DNA of 64,000 nt, from NCBI GenBank assembly GCA_916048095.2, contig OU696577.1, forward strand, positions 2,997,501 through 3,061,500, written 5' to 3'. Every line of letters starts with the position of its first letter. The stretch's first letter is position 1. The notes beneath the pieces are model-generated. The model was not told the origin of the DNA. It saw only the letters and a program-made list of their open reading frames with translations, and searched no databases. Source of the DNA: Sacculina carcini. Taxonomy: Eukaryota; Arthropoda; Thecostraca; Sacculinidae. The translations under genes were made by a program, and so were the position numbers. Below, one piece after another: positions 1 through 50,012 of this stretch.

Positions 1-44
1 TTTGCCAAGCCCCCCAACAACAACAACAAACTCACAGACCAACA

Positions 45-38618
<38,574 letters not shown>

Positions 38619-39793
38619 GGCGGCGACAGACGTACAAGCTGCGGCAGATAACGTCTTATTATATAAAGTCGTATTCCCAATGGTTGAAGGTTGTGGCATA
38701 TTATTGGTGAGGGTATACAAACCTTGGGTGATTTCTTATAGTCCTAGTTTCGCAAATTAATCTGTATTTTAGCACCCCGCATCATCGGTATCATATCAAC
38801 ACTTCATAAGGAGCTAAACAAAACGACTATAGTTTTTCTGCTAGACATAGTCTCTCGAAACAACCGTCATACGCATAACAATACGCATAACAATACGCAT
38901 GCCTTAGAAATGTACGGGAGCGAATTTCTACCAGTGATATCCGAGCAAAATATTTGCTGCAAGAATATGATTCATAACTGTGTGTACATAGACTCGACTG
39001 GCATGATGTTCCCGTAATCGAACCCTCCCTTAACAATGAATTCGCGCCCAGGAATAATACGGGCAACGGTAAATAATGGTACTACCTGGTACAATGACAA
39101 TTTTCAATTGAAATATTTATGTAATTTCAAATCTACAAACAAACAAATTCAACTAAGCAATTTAATTACTTTTAATACAGCAACTCAGCCCAACAACCAG
39201 CCTGAACTAAAATTAGCGCATTATTTGTCTCGGCTGAGTAGTATACGCAACAATTGCACAAATGGAGCAATAGCGTTGATTTCGCTTCTGGTGAGTAATT
39301 TTGAAGTTCTTGTTTGATTCTTGTCGCGTACGTGCGTTTTTGATACGTTGTACAACAATTTATACTAATATAAGACAGTTTATGCGCGAAATGGTCGAAT
39401 TCGGCCGAAGTGCTTAACAACAACAACAACAACAACAACAACAATTTATACTAATAGTTAAACGTGGTTATTAACACGAACGTTGTGCTGTTTGTGATGG
39501 CAAATTTGCGCATGAAGTAGTTTATGTACGTAAGAAGTGTGCTGAAGATATGCGGTTGTGTTGATATACCGCTTACAATATATTATATCTTAACTGTACA
39601 ATATTTTAGATCAGATGATAATTGTTTAGTGCTGCTGCTTTTTTTTGCTTCCACTGCTTTGGTGTTAAATGTGATATTCATACTACAGTGTTTATATGGG
39701 CTATTTTGTTTTGTTTCTAATCTTTCGTAAGTTTTTGTCGTATGTCGGCTAATTGGTGAAATTCAATTCTTCCAGACTGCACTGCCTGGTGGC
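38619..39793. promoter_or_regulatory. Divergent intergenic region p38 / RNF170
   Basis: About 1.2 kb between the p38 start (minus) and the RNF170 start (plus). It must hold the 5' UTRs and promoters of both if RNF170 has no upstream exon. No clear TATA or CpG island. (CAA)n occurs at 39,417-39,442, and a TATGCGTATTG-type triplet near 38,869-38,900. An unannotated 5' UTR exon of either gene could lie here. Confidence 0.45.
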
Positions 39794-42700
39794 ATGTCGC
39801 TCAAAATTGAACGCGGATCTTATGCCGGCATACAATCGGAGTTCATTGAAGGTGTTGGCAACGACGTTCTTCTTTGGGTGACTTTCGCTGTCGGTCTGGT
39901 ATCTCTGGCTGTTTCACTGGCCAGGTGTGTTGTCTATTACCCTATCACTTGTTATTGAGCCGACGAACATGCGGTCTTTATTGGTATTCCAGTAGAATGC
40001 CTGTAACGCAGAGACCAATTTCTCGAATGCATCTTTAGCTTAGAATGCACGCATTAAATAACGTAACCGGTGAGCTTATTTAAAAACGCAGCACGAAAAT
40101 GTGAACGATATATGCTTGATGGCTTGATTTTAATCCGAGATATGGAATTGTGCCGCTGTATCTAACACATGTACGGAAGATGAGATACACATTTACGTTT
40201 ATCGTGTTTCTTCACTGTGTTTGTCAGTCCTACGCGACAACCATCACACTACGATGCCGGAAGAAGTATGGAATTATCGTCCGTATGATTGACGGTTAAG
40301 CTGAATAACTGATTGTTTTACTTGTTGTCACAGGGTATGGTATGTGACCAACGCCAACAGACTGGATGACCACTGGCCTGATGGTAATGCCCTTGCCACT
40401 TACACAAACCAGCGCCATCTTAGATAAGCACACTCAAATACATATAGAGCAATTTTCCTATCAGCGGTATATTCAAATACTAATTGTGAGCAGCAAGTAA
40501 TTATGAGTTATATATTTTGATTATGCATCAACTACTATGCTCAGTGCATTGTGTGATTAATAATCAACCAATGGTTAGATTATATGTGTATTTGCTCCAT
40601 GGATATTGTGAAGAATATATAATTCATCTTATTCAAACCGCGTCACTTCATTTCTGCCTATTTCACACCTAATTACTGCATAAACTCAATCTACTAAATT
40701 AATACAATTTGAAATCACCAATTTTGTCTTGATCGTAGTGCTGCCAGACGAGGCTGTGCCACGCCTGGCAACCCTGGCGGCGGCGGCGCGCGACGATAGG
40801 GGCGCAGACGGCGACAATGTCGGCGCGCACACTCTCGTCGGCGGCGAACGCAGCGCGCCAGACGAACACACATGCGCCATTTGCCTGGCAGCGCTGAGTT
40901 TCCCGCTTGAGACCAATTGTGGCCACAAATTCTGCTCGCCGTGCATTTTTGCCTATAGACAACACGGAGCGCCCCTTGCTGCTATGCGCTGTCCCATGTG
41001 TCGACAACAGGTGTGTATGCGTGTCTGTCTGTTGATATATGAGCGTGTGTTTGTATGTGTGTGTGTTTTGTGACACGCAATCACAATGTGTATGGTTTTG
41101 GTCTCTAGGCTCATTCTTGTTTTTTTATCTCTAGGTCTATTTTTTGTATCTTTATTTTAAATCATTTTGAGTTGCGGAATTTGATGTCAGAGTGTTGAGC
41201 ATTGGTTTTTCCCTGGGGTAATTTAGCAAGTTTCGGCGGTAATTGAGGGGAATCATCTCTAATGTATTAGTATTAGTGCTAAATTGTGTATTATTATTAT
41301 TATTATTATTAATTACAGGCAAATCCAGTAGCATGGGAAGAGTGCAAGCACTATTACCACCCTAAGGTGGCCCCATGTACCGGAAGCGCCCAAAAGATTC
41401 AGAGAGAAAGAGAGTTCGAAGAGAAAAAAGTCTAGAAAGAGAGTTGGAAAGAAAATAATATATAAATAACAATAAATAATAAACCATCATCCGATAACAA
41501 TCCATAATGGCACTCCGCCCAAGTTCCTCAATAAATAATATAATAATAACAATAAATATGTGATTCATTAAAAAACAGCCATCAATAAATAAGAATAAAT
41601 ATTAATAAATAAGTAATAAATAACAATCAAGAACTATACATATGATTCAAAAAAGAAACATCCAACAATAAATATAAATATGATTCAATAAGTTACAACA
41701 ACACAAATAAATATGATTCAATAAACAATAACACCAATAAATATGATTCAATAAACAACAACAACAATAAATATGATTCAATAAACAGCAACAACAATAA
41801 ATATGATTCAATAAACAACAACAACAATAAATATGATTCAATAAACAGCAACAACAATAAATATGTGTAGCAGGCATAACAAGGTTGGGAGCCACTGGTG
41901 TGGATTAATGTTTCAATGAATTATTAATTCCCAATATTTATCCTGTCTATTTCATGCTGTGAATCACTGTTTTGTCGACTCTTTTTCCAGGTGACCTTAT
42001 TGCTGGCCAGTTTCGCCGCCGTAGCACAGCACACAGCAAGCGCTGACACGTCAGAGGCGGATGTAGCGCGGACAAATTGGAGGCGCTTGGCGGCCGACTA
42101 CAACCGCCACTTCTCCGGCGCTCCACGTCCGGTCAGCTTGCTCTCATACTCTCTCTTCCACCTGCCGCGCACCTTTTTTCGGTTGGCTGGTTTATCGCTC
42201 TTTCTTGCCTCTGTGTTTTTTTACTGTGTTCAATTATCAATGGTGGTTGTTTCGTTATTCCACTCATTAATATACTATTTCTTTCAATCTGTGTGACACA
42301 TTCTTCTCGTCGCCTGACTTATCTTTCTCAATCTGTTCCTATTCGATTTTCTATTCAGATTTTCCACCTGAACTATTCCCTTTTCAGCTTGTTTGTTGGT
42401 GTTACACTATTGCACTATTTTTCGTACTGAAACGTTTCTTCCAACTGGCTAGTACATGTTGTACATGTTACAGCTAGTTACATGCTGAAATTTACAATAA
42501 CGAAGAATAATTGAATAATTGTGCATGATCTAAAGAGTAGGATATAATTAATCAAATAATTTATTTTACACAATAAAAATACCGATACCCCGTAAAATAT
42601 TTCCTAATTTTAATTGTGCATTACTTCATTCATGGAACATGTTTCAACATTTTTCTCCTGTGCCTTACTAGGGCGCTAATTTGGCGTCGTTTTTGTGTGT

Positions 42701-42973
42701 GCTCAGATGTTGGACTATTTACGCGATGTGCCCACACTAATGCGACACTTGTGGCGCGAGTTTTTCAGTTTCGGCGGTTTGGTATTCATGTTTCGTATTC
42801 GAGTACTTGTTTGTTTAATGATGACAGTTTTCTATCTGCTGTCGCCATTCGATATTCTACCCGAGTTGTTTTTGGGTTTATTTGGCTTGCTCGACGATTT
42901 GTTCGTCGTGTTGTTAGTGGTGGTCTATGTGAGTGTCATGTATAGGCAGTACGTGGTCGGTCGTAATAATTAG
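39794..42973 (+). CDS. RNF170: RNF170-type RING E3 ubiquitin ligase, five coding exons
   Basis: ER-membrane ubiquitin ligase; the vertebrate protein acts on IP3 receptors. Exons 39794-39924, 40334-40383, 40739-41010, 41991-42131 and 42707-42973 sum to 861 nt (286 codons plus TAG), all with GT-AG introns and matching phases. Domains: an N-terminal transmembrane segment (VLLWVTFAVGLVSLAVSLA, about residues 26-44), a C3HC4 RING (CAICLAALSFPLETNCGHKF, then CSPC and CPMC) in exon 3, and a C-terminal DUF1232 region with two hydrophobic helices (RVLVCLMMTVFYLLSPFDIL). The LSPFDILPE motif and order are those of RNF170; the human protein has 258 residues. An Ala/Asp-rich insert precedes the RING. Intron 3 holds a LINE B fragment. 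The last exon begins at an AG followed by ATG, kept in frame. Confidence 0.93.
41283..41640 (-). mobile_element. LINE family B, 3' end copy in RNF170 intron 3
   Basis: Reverse complement of about 31,290-31,592, sharing the GGGCGCTTCCGGTACATGG segment, the CT-rich stretch and the (AAT)n tail, here read as (TTA)n at 41,288-41,312. Only the 3' UTR remains. Confidence 0.88.
41641..41872 (-). repeat. About 30-bp minisatellite joined to the LINE B copy
   Basis: Seven to eight units of AATATGATTCAATAAAC plus a (CAA)n-type part, 28-33 bp each. The full-length LINE B carries about one related unit in its 3' UTR (31,322-31,345), so the array probably arose from the element itself. Confidence 0.85.
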
Positions 42974-44080
42974 TGATGGACGGCCGATTGGCCAGTATAC
43001 GCTGCACTAGTGATACTTGTTAGTGGCTTGGCTAAATTCAGTGGTGTTGAAGCTTATGAATGCCTTATCAGACGCCCAAAATTTTTAGGGAAAATTGTGT
43101 CTTTTAGCGTTTTTCGGCAGGAAATATATTGTGTCCAAAGAATTGAAACAAGTGCATTATCATTCATGCTACTGTAAATTTTTTCTCACTATTTCTGTAA
43201 ACAAATTCTTGTCCGGCTCCAGAATATGTATTCAAAGAAAGGCGCGCGTGGGACATCGCTGTCCCACGCGCGCCTACAAGACCACACCGCTCGTATACAC
43301 GCCTCAATACCGATTTCCCATTTTCCCTAGTTACAGTCACCAACCAAGTTCAGCACACACGCACACCAACACACGCACACGCACAATCACACGCATACAC
43401 ACGTGCACACCATCTTCACGTGCCTGTACAACCAGTGCTGCGCATACAGACACGCACGCATTCACAATCAAACATATCTACCGCTTGCAAAAGGACCACA
43501 GCCACACAAACACGCATACACTTTCACTCGCACTAACATACACACTTGCATACGCAAACTTCATAGCCCAAACACACACACACACACACACACTAATGGC
43601 TCAGCAATATACCACGATTTCACTTGATATTTTCTTTGTTCTCATTGATCAGAAGTGTAAAAATTCGTTTCACATGACAATCGAGCTACTTTCAAACGTA
43701 TTCCACTGTTTTTGCAATTGATAAACTGATCTTTTGAAACCGGTGAAACTGAACCGGTGAAACTGAACCGGTAGAACTGGAAAATCTAGGGAGGTCGGTC
43801 ACGACTTTCCCCAGGCCATTGATGCGGGTTGATTGCGTGTTTGTGTTCGCGTATTTGCTTGTGATTGTGTGAATGTTCGTTGAGTAATTATTTTTCTCAA
43901 TATCAATATTTTATTTTATAATTATTATTCACCCGGCTATTATCGATGCATGCATACAAACAGAAATACACAAATGACAGTATAAAAACGTGCAAAAGAT
44001 CTGTACCGTGTCAGATGTATTATCCTCACTAGCGGTGCATTGTAGCCGAAAGAGCTACGACTAAGACTAAGACTAAGCTA
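42974..44080. other. Downstream of RNF170: hairpin and CA-rich sequence
   Basis: Probably includes the RNF170 3' UTR. It holds the GC-rich hairpin at 43,240-43,275, CA-rich sequence 43,350-43,595 and a three-unit AACCGGTGAAACTG repeat at 43,738-43,780. The long frame 43,095-43,721 is mostly repeat translation and I do not treat it as a gene. Confidence 0.5.
43240..43275. other. 16-bp perfect GC-rich hairpin with 4-nt loop
   Basis: AGGCGCGCGTGGGACA, loop TCGC, then the exact complement. It stands out from AT-rich surroundings about 270 bp after the RNF170 stop. Confidence 0.8.
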
Positions 44081-44297
44081 AGACTTACGTCATCTGATTA
44101 CTGAGAGTTAGAGATATGACACCAGCGATATTGTAACATTGCTGTTCTGATAATTGTCTATGTACGTTTTCATTTTCCGGTGGATGTGGACCGTTAAGTG
44201 TTTCTGGAAAGACACCGTTATAAATAGTTGGTCCGCCAATGGTTCGTGTATTCACTCTTATGCGTAACATGTATAGACACACTCTCTCGCTCTCACA

Positions 44298-44447
44298 CAC
44301 ACACACACACATATACACATAAATCATCACTTCAAAGCACTGTAAACATACGGCGGCAAGCTTTGCTTTTGGTCGACTATACGCCTCCATGCAAAATATA
44401 TGGAGTGTTTTGCTTTCAACGGTAAACAGTGCACACTGGCGCTTTTT

Positions 44448-44513
<66 letters not shown>

Positions 44514-44632
44514 ACACACACACACACACAAACATGCACACACACACACACAAGCAGTGACACACACACTCACACACACTAACATGTGCGCACTTGTGTG
44601 TGTGTGTGTGTGTGTCTGTGTGTGTGTGTGCT

Positions 44633-44663
<31 letters not shown>

Positions 44664-44712
44664 TTATAAGCAGGTTAGGTTAGGTTTGGTCAGGTTAGGT
44701 TAAGTAGGTTTA
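44298..44712. repeat. (CA)n / (TG)n inverted pair and TTAGG-like tail
   Basis: CA repeat 44,450-44,579, a short centre (AACATGTGCGCACTTG), then TG repeat 44,595-44,663, so the two tracts are inverted complements. 44,671-44,712 is a degenerate GGTTA/TTAGG run. A smaller CA tract lies at 44,298-44,318. A minus-strand frame across this region (44,585-44,085) has a non-repeat end I could not assign. Confidence 0.85.
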
Positions 44713-45036
44713 AGCATTGTTTTTGCGTGTGTGTGTGCGCGTTTGGATGTGCTCGCCGACACTTTGGAATACTCAAATACGCAGCAGAAATTGTGTTACA
44801 AATAGGGCGTTCGACATTTTTGTTGGTAAATCATGATATATCAGCACTGAGTGTGCGGTTTGATGGATGGAGCGGAAACCATTTAGGGATATTTCTGCAC
44901 AATAAATCTATTCAGGTTTGAAATGTGTCCATTTCTTTGGCATATTCACTCGATTCTTCAGATATAAAAGATTCGGGCTTGTTGTTTCGGAGTCCACTCG
45001 TAACTCGGTCTTACTTACATTTGGATCTGTTTTTTT
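44713..45036. other. 3' flank of GTP cyclohydrolase gene, nothing recognised
   Basis: Likely the 3' UTR of the minus-strand gene; no other coding signal. Confidence 0.4.
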
Positions 45037-45831
45037 TTAATGACGACACAGCATCAGTAGTTCCTCGCGTGTTTTCGGGTTATTTCGGAACTCGCCGAGC
45101 ATACAACTGGTGATTGTTTTCGAGTTGATTTTCTGCACCCCTCGCATCACCATGCACATATGCACTGCCTCAATAATCACCGCTACTCCGGCCGGCTGAA
45201 TGGCCTCGACCAGTGCCTGGGCGATCTGGTTGGTCAAGCGCTCCTGCACCTGCAGTCGTCGACTGAAGATCTCCACCAAGCGAGCCACCTTGCTCAAGCC
45301 GATCACTCGACCGTTAGGCAGGTAGGCCACGCACACCTTGCCCAGAAACGGAACCAAGTGGTGTTCGCACATGGAGAACATGTCGATGTCTTTGATCAGC
45401 ACCATTTCGTCGTGATTCTCGTCGAAGACGGCGTCATTCAGCACATCGGACACAATGTGGTTGTAGCCCTGCGTGAAGAACAGCATCGCCTTGGCGGCTC
45501 GGGATGGCGTCTTCAGCAGTCCGTCGCGCTGAACGTCTTCGCCAAGTGATTGCAGTATGCAGCGGTAACTCTTGGCAATATCATCCACCAGGGGCTGTTC
45601 GAATGTTCCCGCATCACCAGCAACCGCTCTGCGACTTCTGATGTTCGCCTGGGCGCCTTCACTGTCCGCAGTCCTGTTGATCCTGGTTGTGTTCAGTACC
45701 TGATCGTGGTTACTCAGGCGTTCGCTTGTCTCTTTGTGCTGGCCGCTGCTCGAGTCGGATAACGGTTCATGGTTGGAATGCGGAACGTTCTTGCAATTTC
45801 CGTTGGTGGGGACAGGTGCGGCGGAATCCAT
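45037..45831 (-). CDS. GCH1: GTP cyclohydrolase I, intronless
   Basis: Cytosolic homodecameric zinc enzyme converting GTP to 7,8-dihydroneopterin triphosphate, the first and rate-limiting step to tetrahydrobiopterin. 264 codons in one exon. Residues 1-75 are a polar, low-complexity extension; the catalytic domain runs from about 80 to 264. Zinc-site residues are present: C155 and the H157/H158 pair in MCEHHLVPF, and C226 in [43 protein letters not shown] and [14 protein letters not shown] are standard family blocks. The C-terminus ([12 protein letters not shown]) is complete. Vertebrate GCH1 has several introns, so this is either an old intron-loss form or a retrocopy; the intact frame and CpG-rich upstream DNA argue that it is a working gene. 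It converges on RNF170. Confidence 0.96.
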   Translation of the reverse strand: MDSAAPVPTNGNCKNVPHSNHEPLSDSSSGQHKETSERLSNHDQVLNTTRINRTADSEGAQANIRSRRAVAGDAGTFEQPLVDDIAKSYRCILQSLGEDVQRDGLLKTPSRAAKAMLFFTQGYNHIVSDVLNDAVFDENHDEMVLIKDIDMFSMCEHHLVPFLGKVCVAYLPNGRVIGLSKVARLVEIFSRRLQVQERLTNQIAQALVEAIQPAGVAVIIEAVHMCMVMRGVQKINSKTITSCMLGEFRNNPKTREELLMLCRH

Positions 45832-46080
45832 TTTGCGCCAAGTTTGTCAAGAGAAGATAAAGGAATTAGCCCGACTGTTTTCGTGATCTCTGTCCGAGGA
45901 GCGCAGTGAGTCTTTCAAACACTCCTGCCTGTCTCAACCCCAGCTCTCTACACGTCTACACTGTATGACTGAGCGCTGGGCACTGACGACTATCGTGCGC
46001 TTATAAACACTACGCACTGCACGCACCGGTCGACCCATATAACATAAACAGCCCGCGGGCGAGAAAAAACTCGAGCCTTC
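45832..46080 (-). promoter_or_regulatory. Likely GCH1 promoter and 5' UTR
   Basis: GC- and CpG-richer than the surroundings. On the minus strand a TTTATAAGCGC TATA-like box lies at about 46,007-45,997, some 165 bp before the ATG. Confidence 0.45.
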
Positions 46081-47997
46081 GCTCTAGTCATACAGTACAC
46101 TTCGACCCCATGTGTTTGTCGCGTTAGAACAGTTGTCTGTTGTACAAAGGCGCTTGATCCAGGCATGTGTATTATCGCTGTTGTTAGTAAATTGGCATAA
46201 TTTCTTGATAATAAACTGCTTTGATGCTAGTGTCGTTGACACACAAGGTTGTTTTCTTTTGCTATTTTGTTTGACATACATACAAATACCACTTTTAATG
46301 TATGCCGATATTGTATATGGTCTAAATATATTACGCTTTTTTTCGTCTACTGTATTCCTTTGCCATTTACACGGTTTTTTTATTATTTGGATTGACTGTT
46401 TAAAAGCAACACTATTAGGATACAAAGTTTATTTGTGTAGTGAATTTGTTTACAAGAAAAACTCGCACATCACTTGCTTTGTATCTCCATTGCGTATGCC
46501 CGTGTGTTCGTGTCTGTGTGTGTGTGCTCGTGTATGTGTGTGTGTGTTCGTGTGTATGTGTGTGTGTGTGAGCATGCAGTCTATTTCACGCCAGATGATT
46601 TTGTCAAAAGCAGTCTGGCAGCATTACACTCGGGCGACGAATGATGCCAGTTTGCTGCGCCCATTTCGCCACGACCACTTCATATTTCACCCTTCGTCTC
46701 CCCATAATTACACACACACACACACACATACATGGGCATGTATATACACATTAACATGGATGGTAAAACGATATATAATAATTTAATAGTATAAAATATA
46801 ATATTTACAATATTTTCACTTTAAATCATTTAACTTATAATAATTTTTAAGGATTTCAAACCAGAAAACACGTTACACACCGTGAAGAAAATGCGAATGT
46901 TTTCACTTGATTCGGTTTTTTAAATGTTTGTTTGTAAATTTTTTTAAACAGATGTATATGATTATTGAAACACTTTATATATTTCTGCTTCTCACTGCAC
47001 GGCCAACTCCTAATAAGCCATCATTCGCTGAACCGCTACGAAGTGTACCACAGCTATGCCGTATATGTGAGTGAAGAGGTGGGCTGTATTTGGCAATGTT
47101 TCTGCTCTGATGACGTCAGTGTTTCCAGTTGCCCTGGTTTTGTGTTCTTCTGGAAGTGGCTAGATCTAATAATCTTTTCGTATCGGTACGATATATGTTT
47201 TCTCAATAATGTCATAATATTTGTATCTATTATTTTCAATAATTCTTTCTTTTCGTTGTTTTCTGCGTTTGAAATATGTGTGACGTTTCTCAATCGAATT
47301 GGTTTGAAGTATATCTGTTCTTATATCGCATTTAAGTCACTTTCAAGTGACATCGGCAATTTTCATCTGTTTTTGTTGGTATAAAAGTTTGTCTTCGAAA
47401 ATCGGCGGTTTTCGCTAAATATAATGCAGTTCTCGATTTGCCTTATGCAAATTTAATTAATTGCGGCAACAGACGATAACATAGTCAATAATGCTCAATA
47501 ATACGTTTCACACGTACTAAATCATACTCGACATCACATTACATACATTGAACTACATAAGATTACATATTTCTATTCACTTGGCTTTTAGGATTATTTT
47601 AATAATTTTCGGTACTGATAACTGCATTGTTTTTTATTTAGCCAGAACACATTTATGCATTAATTCCCCAGCGCCGGGATCAATAGACATTTGATGCATG
47701 TGAAGCGATGCATGTGGCTAGGCAGTCGTATTGTGTCGTATCCGTGCAGAAGTCGTGAAAAGATGTGTTGTCGACAGCCCCGTCCGATATTCCACGTGAC
47801 ATCTCTGACATCTCCGACGTGATGTCATCTCCTGTCGCCATGGCAACGCCCGCAGTAAACAAACGCATACAACACACAACACACAAACATACAAGCTGCC
47901 ACGACACGGACACAATTATTCTGCTTGTGACAAGCAGGTATGAGTTACGTCACATACCATTCATATATATATACCCATATGTACACAATATGCACAT
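46081..47997. other. AT-rich region with two possible unassigned exons
   Basis: Mostly AT-rich. Two plus-strand segments have clean, non-repeat translation next to splice-like sites: 46,575-46,700 (SRQMILSKAVWQHYTRATND...) and 46,985-47,068 (HSLNRYEVYHSYAVY before GTGAGTG). I cannot name them and could not connect them. 47,698-47,930 also has a short uninterrupted frame on both strands. TG tracts at 46,512-46,572 and a CA tract at 46,707-46,728. Confidence 0.3.
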
Positions 47998-48005
47998 ATC
48001 AATGA

Positions 48006-48230
48006 CAGTAGCGGATCCAGAGTGCAATTTGGGGGGGCTGAATTTTTTCAATGATGTACACACATTTACCAACGCATTATGCGCGAATATGCTTTGCGAT
48101 AATGCTTATATCAACAAATACTACAGAAATATACTTTTCCTTGGCCTCTTAGTGAATCTCTTGGTTATGAGGAGATGGAAACATTTGGGGGATTCAGCCC
48201 CCTGAGGCCTCCCCCCTGGATCCGCCAGTG
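48006..48230. mobile_element. hAT-type MITE with target-site duplication
   Basis: Terminal inverted repeats CAGTAGCGGATCCAG and CTGGATCCGCCAGTG bound 225 bp. Flanking octamers ATCAATGA (47,998-48,005) and ATCACTGA (48,231-48,238) match at 7 of 8 positions, as expected for hAT insertion. Non-coding. Confidence 0.88.
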
Positions 48231-48238
48231 ATCACTGA

Positions 48239-48915
48239 GGTAAATATTGCATCATTACAGGGGCGGGCAAACTTTTCATAATGAGGAACAAATGCAAGAT
48301 CGGAAGAAGATTGCGATACACAGTGAATAACCAAATAGTGGTGGTGATATTTTTTGAATAGTACATTTATTACATGAATAAATTTTGCAATAATTTCATT
48401 GAACACACAAGACTTAATAGAGGAAAGTTACACATTAGCGATGACTGAACGATATAATGATGTATCGCTACACAAACACCCATAAATAGGATAATAATAA
48501 TTATGATATATACCATATACTAATAATATCATATGATGTTATATGGTATATATCATAATTCGATAATAATATATGAAAAAAAAAAGAAATCAGTCAATGA
48601 TAAAATGTATTCGAAAATGTTATCGGAAATTTTTCTCTGATTTTACTTTGAGAAGTTTACCTACTCAACTCATCTGTTCAGTTCCATTTGTGTTCTAAGT
48701 TGACATTAAGAAAAGTTCTTGAAACTGGAGCAAGAATGGAACAATTTACTTGGACTCGTTTTGTGCGCTCATGCAATTTTGTTTGCATTGCTTCGCTTAA
48801 GACTATCTTGCTAATGTACTGCAAATGCACCTCTTTTGTTCTGCAAGCACAACATATTTCTATCGATGTTCGCTCACCAGACCAGGTTGGCCACCCAGAT
48901 AACTCAGTTAGCTGT
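48239..48915. other. AT-rich stretch, possible single hAT end
   Basis: At 48,259 an ACAGGGGCGGGCAAACTTTT sequence looks like one end of another hAT-type element; its partner was not found. 48,500-48,560 is a palindromic TATATACCATAT / ATATGGTATATA pair. No gene. Confidence 0.4.
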
Positions 48916-49340
48916 CACGATTGACGCCAGCTAGGGATGGGGGGTGCCCTGGCGGCTGGGGGTGGCACCTGTATCTGTACCGTGCGTGTGTCAGTGGGGG
49001 CGGCCCCAGTTGAGACTGTGCCAGCCCCGCCTGTCCAGCACTTTGTCCTGTCGCCAGTCTGGCGCCAACAGACTCCGCCCCGCCCGACTTTCATTGGTCG
49101 CCGTCGATTTCGACGAAGCGCCGGCGTCGGCAGCGACGATCGTCGTGCGCGTGTCGAGCCAGTGGAGTGTCGTGTCGGCCGGCCGTTGGACAGGTGTGTG
49201 TGTGTGTGTGGGTGTGGGTGTGTGTGGCCTCGAGGCACGCCATGTTTCGCACGCAAATTGATGCGGCGGCCGCTTTGGCTCAGCGTTTACGGCTGAAATA
49301 TGAAGAGGCCAACAGACAGTTAGTACCTGCTTCTGTGTTT
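48916..49340 (+). CDS. CpG-rich promoter-like region and possible first coding exon
   Basis: GC- and CpG-rich block in AT-rich DNA, with an inverted CCAAT box (ATTGG, 49,093). It is followed by an ATG at 49,241 opening MFRTQIDAAAALAQRLRLKY and EEANRQ, with possible GT donors near 49,320-49,325. It looks like the start of an unidentified gene whose later exons I cannot find before the window end. The opposite strand also has a long GC-driven frame. Function unknown. Confidence 0.4.
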
Positions 49341-49690
49341 AATGTGTCATAATCTTTTGTACTAGTCGTTTCTTGGTGTCTTTATTCTGACCGTTATTTT
49401 ATGTTTTACTGTGCTCGGTTCTTCATGATTTGTTGTCTTCATGATTCCTCATATTAACGGTTTAATATTTTAATATAAATATTAAAATTTTAATATTTAC
49501 GTTTTATAAATGTTTGCTTTTGTCCTCATATATATGTTATAATTTAGCCTGATATTAATGTTTTCTTTTGTTCTTGGCCTTTTTGTTGTGACCGGTTGTT
49601 TACTGCATACATTCCGGGTTTTTTTCTCTCCGTTGTTGGTTTTTTAGCAAGAGCTCATTTGCTAGTGTATTAACATTCACTTTAACTTGT
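49341..49690. other. AT-rich stretch, nothing recognised
   Basis: No ORF, RNA gene or repeat seen. Confidence 0.5.
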
Positions 49691-50012
49691 GGACTCCGTG
49701 GTGTAGTGGTGGGACACCCACCTCACAAGCGGGTCCGTGGTTCGCAACCCGGCGGAGCAGAATTTATTTGGGCGAATTCTATAATCCAACAGCCCCTGTC
49801 CACCCAGCAGTAAAGGGGTACCAGATATCAGTCATGTGCTGTGCCATGCATTCTGGGGAGGTGACCCTCTCTAATACGTCTTACGTTCTTGCGGCGCCAT
49901 AGCGTCGAGAGGGTCGGTTCTGCGGTGACAGCGAGCTGCACGGGGCACACCTGTGTGTTCATAAGCTTCGGCTTCTTCCCGTGTAGCAGCTGGCACTTAG
50001 GCCTTTAATTTT
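49691..50012 (+). mobile_element. tRNA-derived SINE, copy 3
   Basis: Starts with a tRNA-like head: A box in CCGTGGTGTAGTGGTGGG, anticodon-arm region CCACCTCACAAGCGGG, B box GTGGTTCGCAACCC. A 250-bp body shared with copies 1 and 2 follows (GGGCGAATTCTATAATCC, AGCTTCGGCTTCTTCCC). The tRNA head is not a functional tRNA gene because it runs straight into the SINE body without a folded acceptor stem. Confidence 0.8.

Noticed and set aside
41641-41872. CRISPR-like repeat array
   Set aside because: No unique spacers between units, eukaryotic context, and units derive from a LINE 3' UTR.
43095-43721. 208-codon ORF after RNF170
   Set aside because: Mostly CA-rich translation and AT-rich ends; no domain, splice or homology signal.
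44085-44585. Minus-strand 166-codon ORF
   Set aside because: Half is CA-repeat translation; the remaining part is not recognisable and has no convincing splice partner.
45037-45831. GCH1 as processed pseudogene
   Set aside because: The frame is intact, active-site residues are present and CpG-richer DNA with a TATA-like box lies upstream.
46112-46786. 224-codon hydrophobic ORF upstream of GCH1
   Set aside because: AT-rich chance frame followed by TG and CA tracts; only a short middle segment might be an exon.
49691-49760. Functional tRNA gene
   Set aside because: A and B boxes are present, but there is no matching acceptor stem and a 250-bp shared body follows; it is the head of a SINE.
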